Below are positions 58,316 to 64,000 of a DNA stretch of 64,000 bases, piece after piece. A program made the translations under genes and the position numbers. Every line of letters starts with the position of its first letter. Within the stretch, counting starts at the first letter, position 1. Source of the stretch: Thermocaproicibacter melissae (lineage in GTDB: Bacteria; Bacillota; Clostridia; Oscillospirales; Acutalibacteraceae); assembly GCF_024498295.1 (NCBI RefSeq), contig NZ_CP101827.1:624001-688000 (forward strand), written 5' to 3'. The notes below the pieces were generated by a model that saw only the letters and a list, made by a program, of their open reading frames with translations, was not told the origin of the DNA and searched no databases.

Positions 58316-60076
58316 TTATGCAGAAACAATACCGGCAAAAGTCTTATCAATATCACTCAAATATTCGTCGAACATTTCAAGTTTGTCACTTGGAATTTCG
58401 TTTTTCATACGAATCAGCTTGTCAAACAAACCGGTTTGAGTGATGCTTGAAATAGGAATGCCGGCGGACAAGAGTTCTTTTGACTTTTTGTAGAGATGAA
58501 GAATAACCTTCATCATCAGCTTTTGCTTTTCCAGTGGAACATAAGAATCAATCGGACTCAGTGCATCTTGCTGCAAAAATCCGATACGTATCACAGCCGC
58601 AATCTGAATCGTCAGTTTCTGGTCGTCCGGCAAAACATCCGAACCAATCAGCTTGACAATTTCCATCAGCTTGTTTTCCTGTTGGAGAATTACGCTAATC
58701 TGCTTTCGGTACTGGATGAACTCTTTTCCCTCGTTCTTAAGGAACCAAGGATCAAGGTCTGTGAAATACTCGCTGTAACTCTGCATCCAGTTGATTGCAG
58801 GGTAGTGGCGAGCATATGCAAGACTTTTATCCAGAGCCCAGAAGCAGCGGGTAAAACGCTTGGTGTTTTGTGTTACCGGTTCGGAGAAGTCGGAACCCTG
58901 AGGAGAGACAGCGCCGATAATGGTAACAGAACCGACGGTCCCATTCAGGTTTTCCGTCATTCCGGCTCTTTCGTAGAATTCAGCAAGACGGCTCGGCAGG
59001 TAGGCCGGGAAACCTTCTTCCGCAGGCATCTCTTCCAAACGGCCGGAAATCTCGCGAAGCGCTTCTGCCCAACGGGATGTTGAGTCTGCCATAATGGCGA
59101 CATGGTAACCCATGTCCCTGTAATACTCGGCAAGTGTAATTCCGGTATAAATGGATGCTTCACGAGCAGCAACAGGCATGTTACTGGTATTTGCAATTAA
59201 GATTGTTCGCTCGGTAAGAGGCCTGCCGGATTTCGGGTCAACCAATTCGGAGAACTCATCCAGAACCTGGCTCATCTCGTTTCCGCGTTCACCGCAGCCA
59301 ACGTAAATGATGATGTCAGCATCGCACCATTTTGCAAGCTGGTGCTGCAGAACGGTTTTACCGGTTCCGAATCCGCCAGGAATTGCGGCAGTACCGCCCT
59401 TTGAAATCGGGAAGAGGGTATCAATAACACGCAGACCGGTAATCAGCGGAACGGTAGGCTGCAAGCGCTGGGAAACAGGCCTTGGAGTACGAATCGGCCA
59501 CTTCTGGCAAAGAGAAAGTGCGTGCACCTTGCCAGAGGTATCCGTTAACTCGACAATGGTATCATTTACATGGTATTTTCCGTCCGGAACTACTTTTGTA
59601 ACCGTACCGGATAGGGAAGGGGGAACCATACATTTATGCAGAACAACCGGTGTTTCGGGGCACTGTGCATAAAGATCCCCACCCTTTAGTTGGTCGCCAA
59701 CCTTAACCATGACGGTGACGTCCCACTCACGCGTTTCGTCCAAAGGCGGAACACTGCTTCCGCGTGAAATAAAGGGTCCTGTCTGATTCGCAATTTCTTT
59801 CAGCGGCCGCTCAATACCATCAAAAATATTGTCGAGAAGTCCAGGGCCAAGGGTTACGTTCATCGGGCTTCCAGTTCCGTAAACGGGTTCTCCGGGGCGA
59901 AGGCCAGTTGTTTCTTCGTAAACCTGAATGGTTGTTACTTTATCCGAAACACCGATGACTTCGCCGACAAGACGTTCGTTGCCCACAAATACCATTTCCA
60001 TCATGGAAAAACTGCGGGAATTACGAACAGTCACGACAGGCCCGTTAATTCCATAAATTAAATCTTGAGTTTCCAT
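58316..60076 (-). CDS. atpA: V-type ATPase catalytic subunit A
   Basis: This 586-residue catalytic subunit has the P-loop GGFGTGKTVLQHQLAKW, the arginine-finger partner region in subunit B, and the V/A-type insertion (about 110-190) that F-type beta subunits lack. The MADSTSRWAEALREISGRL segment is family-specific. The enzyme either makes ATP from, or pumps out, H+ or Na+. Confidence 0.96.
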   Translation of the reverse strand: METQDLIYGINGPVVTVRNSRSFSMMEMVFVGNERLVGEVIGVSDKVTTIQVYEETTGLRPGEPVYGTGSPMNVTLGPGLLDNIFDGIERPLKEIANQTGPFISRGSSVPPLDETREWDVTVMVKVGDQLKGGDLYAQCPETPVVLHKCMVPPSLSGTVTKVVPDGKYHVNDTIVELTDTSGKVHALSLCQKWPIRTPRPVSQRLQPTVPLITGLRVIDTLFPISKGGTAAIPGGFGTGKTVLQHQLAKWCDADIIIYVGCGERGNEMSQVLDEFSELVDPKSGRPLTERTILIANTSNMPVAAREASIYTGITLAEYYRDMGYHVAIMADSTSRWAEALREISGRLEEMPAEEGFPAYLPSRLAEFYERAGMTENLNGTVGSVTIIGAVSPQGSDFSEPVTQNTKRFTRCFWALDKSLAYARHYPAINWMQSYSEYFTDLDPWFLKNEGKEFIQYRKQISVILQQENKLMEIVKLIGSDVLPDDQKLTIQIAAVIRIGFLQQDALSPIDSYVPLEKQKLMMKVILHLYKKSKELLSAGIPISSITQTGLFDKLIRMKNEIPSDKLEMFDEYLSDIDKTFAGIVSA

Positions 60077-60099
60077 TACTTCATCTCCAGAAATCCGTT

Positions 60100-60696
60100 T
60101 TAGAGGATAGCCATGCCGGAGTTTGCTTCAAACCAATCGTACTGATTCGTCATAAGGGTATCGAGCGTTTCATCTGCAAAAATTCCCATTTCCGGGTGAG
60201 AAGCTTTCAATCCGCCGATTTCAATCGAGTTATCCTCCATGAAAGTGCAGTCAAAGCCAAAAGCGTCTCGAATTAAGGATTCGTATTTGGCATCTGCTGC
60301 TCTCAAACGGATCACAACCCCGGGACGCCCAAATGTTTTGGCAAAATTAGCGGCTGTCTTTTGAAGGAAAGCAGGATATGCTTCTTTCTCCGTAAACGCT
60401 TTGAGATTCTGCTTCACTTTTTCAAAGACTTCGGCAGTAATCTCATTACGTCTTTGAAGAACTTTCCGGCGGGATTCTATCTCACGAATTGCGTTTTCAT
60501 GCGCAATTTTCGCTCGCATCTGTGCAAGCTCACTCTGGATGAGCTGATAGCATTCCTCCAGAACTTTCATTTCAGCTTTTTGCAGCTCTTTTTCTTTATA
60601 TTCCTGAATATCCTGTTCAATTTTTCTGCGCTGTTCTTCCGCGTAATGATTTATTGCAGCGGAAAATTTATCCGTTTTGCCATCAATATCAGCCAT
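60100..60696 (-). CDS. atpE: V-type ATPase subunit E
   Basis: This 198-residue peripheral-stalk subunit has a long N-terminal coiled coil (about 15-95, QRRKIEQDIQEYKEKELQK) and a globular C-terminal half. AGGGGTG precedes the ATG. It lies between F and A in this operon. Confidence 0.85.
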   Translation of the reverse strand: MADIDGKTDKFSAAINHYAEEQRRKIEQDIQEYKEKELQKAEMKVLEECYQLIQSELAQMRAKIAHENAIREIESRRKVLQRRNEITAEVFEKVKQNLKAFTEKEAYPAFLQKTAANFAKTFGRPGVVIRLRAADAKYESLIRDAFGFDCTFMEDNSIEIGGLKASHPEMGIFADETLDTLMTNQYDWFEANSGMAIL

Positions 60697-60729
60697 TTGA
60701 GCACCCCTGTTTCTCTCTGAGCAGAGAAG

Positions 60730-61038
60730 TTAAATCTTTACGCCAATTGCCTCACGCACATAACGGGTAATCGTATCCTTTGTGCATCCGTTGCCATGGC
60801 GGTCGGGAATCTCTACAATCAACGGACGGCGCATATTCAGCTTGATATCATACACCATAGTCGGGCACAGCGAAAGAAGAGTTTCCGTAATCAGAACGAC
60901 AGCAATGTCTTCCTGATTTACAGCATAATCCAATGCCTTCTGAACCTCTTGAGCCGTATGAACTACCACGCCTTCAATTCCTGCAAGGCGCATCCCAACT
61001 TGCGTGTCAACATTGTCGCTGATTAAATAAAAGCGCAT
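60730..61038 (-). CDS. atpF: V-type ATPase subunit F
   Basis: This 102-residue central-stalk subunit has the MRFYLISDNVDTQVGMRLAG start and a Rossmann-like fold (IAVVLITETL, PLIVEIPDR) as in bacterial and archaeal F subunits. It links rotation in the V1 stalk. Confidence 0.9.
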   Translation of the reverse strand: MRFYLISDNVDTQVGMRLAGIEGVVVHTAQEVQKALDYAVNQEDIAVVLITETLLSLCPTMVYDIKLNMRRPLIVEIPDRHGNGCTKDTITRYVREAIGVKI

Positions 61039-61066
61039 AGCCGATTCCCCGTTTCCGTGTGTTTGG

Positions 61067-61516
61067 TTAAATCTTTTGCAGCATCAAGATGCCGAGCAGA
61101 AGACCGAAAATTGCAATACCTTCGCCAAGAGCAACGAAGACCAGAGCTTTACCGAAGACCTGCGGATTTTCACCGGTTGCACCGATTGCTGCAGGAGCGG
61201 AAGTAGCAATAGCGATTGCACCGCCGATGGAAGCAACAGCGTCAGCAAGAGCAACAGCAAACATAGACATACCCTTAGAGTTATCCGTTGCCTGCTGAGA
61301 AGTGGAAGTGCTATTCTGAGGAGCAGCTGTTGTTGTTTCAGCAGATGCGGACATCGGGATTGCCATCGAAATCACGCAGACTGCCGCAAAAGAGATGATC
61401 TGAGTTAAAACAGCTTTCTTCCTGCTCGTACCTTTCTTCACGGCACGAATGGCAAGAGCGACGGATGCGACTAGAAAAGCTACAGGGATTCCTACGCAAA
61501 GCAGAATAGTGTTCAT
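61067..61516 (-). CDS. atpK: V-type ATPase membrane-ring subunit K
   Basis: This 149-residue proteolipid has four hydrophobic segments. The C-terminal hairpin is a normal c-ring unit: ADAVASIGGAIAIATSAPAA, then FVGL-like FVALGEGIAIFGLLLGIL, with the ion-carrying glutamate in ALGEGIA. The N-terminal half is not a recognisable second c-ring hairpin: it has two hydrophobic stretches, then an SASA-like site and a Ser/Thr/Gln-rich loop of about 25 residues. The start at 61516 has GGAGG upstream. A role of the N-terminal half as a targeting segment is inference. Confidence 0.85.
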   Translation of the reverse strand: MNTILLCVGIPVAFLVASVALAIRAVKKGTSRKKAVLTQIISFAAVCVISMAIPMSASAETTTAAPQNSTSTSQQATDNSKGMSMFAVALADAVASIGGAIAIATSAPAAIGATGENPQVFGKALVFVALGEGIAIFGLLLGILMLQKI

Positions 61517-61573
61517 TTTTGTTCCTCCAAAAATCAATAATTTTTTAATATAGCAATTTAAAATTGCGCTAAG

Positions 61574-63523
61574 TTAAGATGCCTGACCCACTACAACAGG
61601 CTTGTAGGGTCGTCCGGAACCATCATAGAAGCGGCTGAACATTTCATAGAATTCCAGCCTAAGTGCCTGAATGCCGGAAAGCAGTCCTTCCAAAGCAATT
61701 ACAAAGATGTTGCCAAAGGCAATAATAAAGATGGAAAAGATGCCAGTGTTTTCGGCAAGCGTGAAAATAACCATCATCATTCCTGCATGAACAAGAATGT
61801 AAGCGCCGATTCGGCAGAAACTGATGGTGTTGGTAACATAGCTGAGAACGAATTCAAAAACTTCAAAGAAACTTTGCATAATTAACTCGACCCAGCTATC
61901 CGGTTTCCAGTCTTTCTTGCCTTCCATAAGTCCGCCAAGTACCTCTCGGAACAGCATCAGTACCAACGGAAGTACAATGCAGCAGACGATGAAAGCGGGG
62001 GAGATGATATGCCATTTGTTTAGAATTTCTCCGCCGAAACCGAAGATTACGGAGGCGTAGAAAACAAATCCGGCAACACCGTTCGGGCCAAACAAACCAT
62101 TGGTATACTGATGACGTTTCAAACATGCGATGATATTCGTCAGAATGGCTATGAGAACCATAAACATTCCAAGACCAATCGAAAAAGTTACAACATCGCT
62201 TGTTTGTTCCATCACGGAAATCGGTTTTGTCTTTAATCCGAAAACAGTTTGATAGAATGGGTTCAATGCATCTTCAAAGCCAAAAACTGAACCAAACGCT
62301 GTTCCCACAATCGCAGAAGCGATTCCGCAAGGAATCATCACTGCACCGAGTTCGGAATGTCTCTTTTTCCAAAGATACAGCCCGACGAGTGCAACACACA
62401 GCCCCTGACCAAGGTCAGCAAACATAAAGCCAAAGAACACCGTGTATGTGAGAGCGATCACGATGGTAGGATCCATTTCATTGTAAGAGGGGAAACCATA
62501 CACGTGCACGAAAAATTCGAACGGCTTCCAAAGCTTTTTGTTCGACAACTGAACGGGAGGCGAATGTGGCAAGACCTCGGGGTCTTCTGCGTCATCGAAC
62601 GCATATTTGACCGTTTCGAGCTGGTCTAAGACAGGTCGTACGATATCTTCTTTATCTGCTGGGATCCATCCGGTTAAGATAAAACTCTTGCCGTATCTTG
62701 CGGCATATCGGCGAATATCAAAATATGTTTGCTTTTCCACCAGCCAAGTGTATACGCCAAGCAGAGTTTTCTTTTCCTGGTTCCAATAATTTTTAATGGA
62801 AACATCTATATCGGAAAGAGATTTTTTTGCCTGCTTTATTTTTTGCGACAGCTCGTTGATACGCGATTTTAGTGTGCCGCTGTATTCGTCGAGCGGAACA
62901 GCTTCAAAAAGAAGACTTGAGAAGAAGCGGTCTGCTTCTTGAATCTCCCCAATCGGTGCACAGTAGACTCCCCAGCACAAAGAGTGCTCATTTTTGCTTG
63001 GGATAAAAATAGCCAACGGATGATCGGATTCCGTTAACTTTTGCAGATTTTCCTCGGGGAGGGAGCCGAAACGAAATTTTACATACCGACAGCTCCTCAA
63101 TTCATCAAAATTAACGTCGAGAGCGTCAAAAGGCTGCAGTTTCGAGATTTCAGCTTTGTATTGATCAATCTCTGCTTTCAGCTTGTTCTTTTTTTCCAAA
63201 TACTCATTGATTGTACCAGAGAAATTATTCGCATATGCTTCCCAATCTTCTACTGGCAAAACAGCATGTTCCGGAAAATGGAGCTTTGAGGTTTCCGAAT
63301 CTTTCTCAATCAGCTTCAGAGCGTCCTGAATCTGTGAAAGAGATTTTGCATAGGGATTGGTGTCATTGACCGGAGAAAAACCGGGTGCATTGGAATAAAA
63401 CGACAAAGCATTGTCAGGGTGGAAGACCCGCGTGCTTCCAAGAGCCTCCGTAACCTTGCTGAGTTCGTCCATCCTGCCAATTACATTTAAAACTTTAATT
63501 TTAATGACAGCCAGTGGAATCAC
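61574..63523 (-). CDS. atpI: V-type ATPase subunit I
   Basis: This 649-residue subunit forms the stator and the ion channel with the K ring. The N-terminal 330 residues or so are soluble with coiled coil, and the C-terminal half has about seven membrane segments, including a TNTISFCRIGAYILVHAGM segment and the last helix in EGLLSGIQALRLEFYEMFSRF with the functional arginine. It starts at GTG 63523, overlapping the end of subunit C by four bases. Confidence 0.93.
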   Translation of the reverse strand: MIPLAVIKIKVLNVIGRMDELSKVTEALGSTRVFHPDNALSFYSNAPGFSPVNDTNPYAKSLSQIQDALKLIEKDSETSKLHFPEHAVLPVEDWEAYANNFSGTINEYLEKKNKLKAEIDQYKAEISKLQPFDALDVNFDELRSCRYVKFRFGSLPEENLQKLTESDHPLAIFIPSKNEHSLCWGVYCAPIGEIQEADRFFSSLLFEAVPLDEYSGTLKSRINELSQKIKQAKKSLSDIDVSIKNYWNQEKKTLLGVYTWLVEKQTYFDIRRYAARYGKSFILTGWIPADKEDIVRPVLDQLETVKYAFDDAEDPEVLPHSPPVQLSNKKLWKPFEFFVHVYGFPSYNEMDPTIVIALTYTVFFGFMFADLGQGLCVALVGLYLWKKRHSELGAVMIPCGIASAIVGTAFGSVFGFEDALNPFYQTVFGLKTKPISVMEQTSDVVTFSIGLGMFMVLIAILTNIIACLKRHQYTNGLFGPNGVAGFVFYASVIFGFGGEILNKWHIISPAFIVCCIVLPLVLMLFREVLGGLMEGKKDWKPDSWVELIMQSFFEVFEFVLSYVTNTISFCRIGAYILVHAGMMMVIFTLAENTGIFSIFIIAFGNIFVIALEGLLSGIQALRLEFYEMFSRFYDGSGRPYKPVVVGQAS

Positions 63524-64000
63524 GCCCTTTTCTGTGTTGTCTGGCCGACTTTATTGAAATTGAGCCCCTCAAGAATCAGAAGCTTCTTGATTTCTTCCGC
63601 TTCGAGTCCGTAGCGCTTGCCCTCTATGATTGTTACGATATTGCTGATTTCTGTCTGGCTCAGGAAGATGTAGGAAATCAAGACTACGGCCGGATAAATC
63701 GAAAAATCAATATAATGCCGGCAAAGTTCGTAATTCATGCGGTCGGGAATCTCATCAAGATATACATGCCGTACTCTTAGCGCTTTCCGTCCAAGCTCCA
63801 TGTGTTCCAGCACACTTTGAATTTCTTCTTCGGTATTGCCTTGCAGCATTTTTTCAAGGGTTTCCTTTGAAAAAGTTCCGGTTGGAAGAAGTGCTTTTTT
63901 TGCGGTTTCAACATCTGTTCCGTACTGTATCTTCATACGGACAATTCGGACATAATTGCTCAGATCAAGTTTAGACTGGTAAATGCTTAAAAGCTGTTTC
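63520..64000 (-). CDS. atpC: V-type ATPase subunit C, partial
   Basis: This is the C-terminal part (about 159 codons) of a subunit C gene whose start lies beyond the right window edge. The frame stays open past an internal ATG at 63936 to base 64000. The sequence is helical (LSNYVRIVRMKIQYG, the RHYIDFSIYP turn). Subunit C caps the central stalk and contacts the K ring. It precedes subunit I in the operon. Confidence 0.85.
   Translation of the reverse strand, partial: KQLLSIYQSKLDLSNYVRIVRMKIQYGTDVETAKKALLPTGTFSKETLEKMLQGNTEEEIQSVLEHMELGRKALRVRHVYLDEIPDRMNYELCRHYIDFSIYPAVVLISYIFLSQTEISNIVTIIEGKRYGLEAEEIKKLLILEGLNFNKVGQTTQKRA

Overview
The window reads as chromosome of a spore-forming, anaerobic member of the Clostridia; the Oscillospirales/Ruminococcaceae side is my inference. 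Pointers are dipicolinate synthase genes (dpaAB), the dxs-tlyA-nadK-argR-recN block, a T-box leader on tyrS, the YfmF/YfmH peptidase pair, the DapL route to diaminopimelate, an ANTAR regulator beside glnA, and a bacterial V-type ATPase operon. Base composition of the core is mid-range.

Region 1 (1-4418) is one end of an integrated plasmid or conjugative element. On the minus strand it carries a short leader ORF, a 56-residue protein, ParA, ParB, a small unknown protein, a Rep-like protein, SpoVG and a surface-type Big2 protein that runs off the left edge. Two copies of one palindrome (4261-4277 and 3040-3056) are good parS candidates. The middle of the rep gene holds iteron-like repeats beside an AT-rich tract, an origin candidate. 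The element stops at the 3' part of a tRNA-Val gene, followed by intact tRNA-Asp, -Phe, -Gly and -Cys genes. This suggests integration into the first tRNA of a tRNA operon.

Region 2 (4745-5900) is a scar zone: a zinc-binding small membrane protein, a methyltransferase fragment and a second copy of the tRNA-Phe 3' end.

Region 3 (5900-26940) is core genome: murC; dpaAB; a zinc-ribbon protein; metY; an EamA transporter; yfmF-yfmH-lgt-folD-dxs-tlyA-nadK-argR-recN, an almost gapless run; T-box-tyrS; and a YfhO-type membrane protein. folD has no normal start codon.

Region 4 (26996-45526) is a nitrogen and glutamine block. gdhA (minus) diverges from glnA, the ANTAR regulator, dapF, dapL, carA, carB, purC, purF, purB, purA, glmS and guaA. 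Glutamate and glutamine synthesis sit beside four glutamine amidotransferases. A terminator hairpin in the glnA leader and the ANTAR gene just downstream point to antitermination control.

Region 5 (45677-56023) is accessory: an IS256-family insertion sequence, a GH2 beta-galactosidase, a large MacB-like ABC transporter with tandem 11-bp repeats at its promoter, and a GH43 glycosidase divergent from an AraC-type regulator.

Region 6 (56190-64000) is the minus-strand V-type ATPase operon, in transcription order C (cut by the window edge), I, K, F, E, A, B, D.

No CRISPR array, rRNA gene or obvious defence system is present. The most interesting signals are the att boundary with its partition and origin module, the ANTAR/glnA leader, and the folD start.
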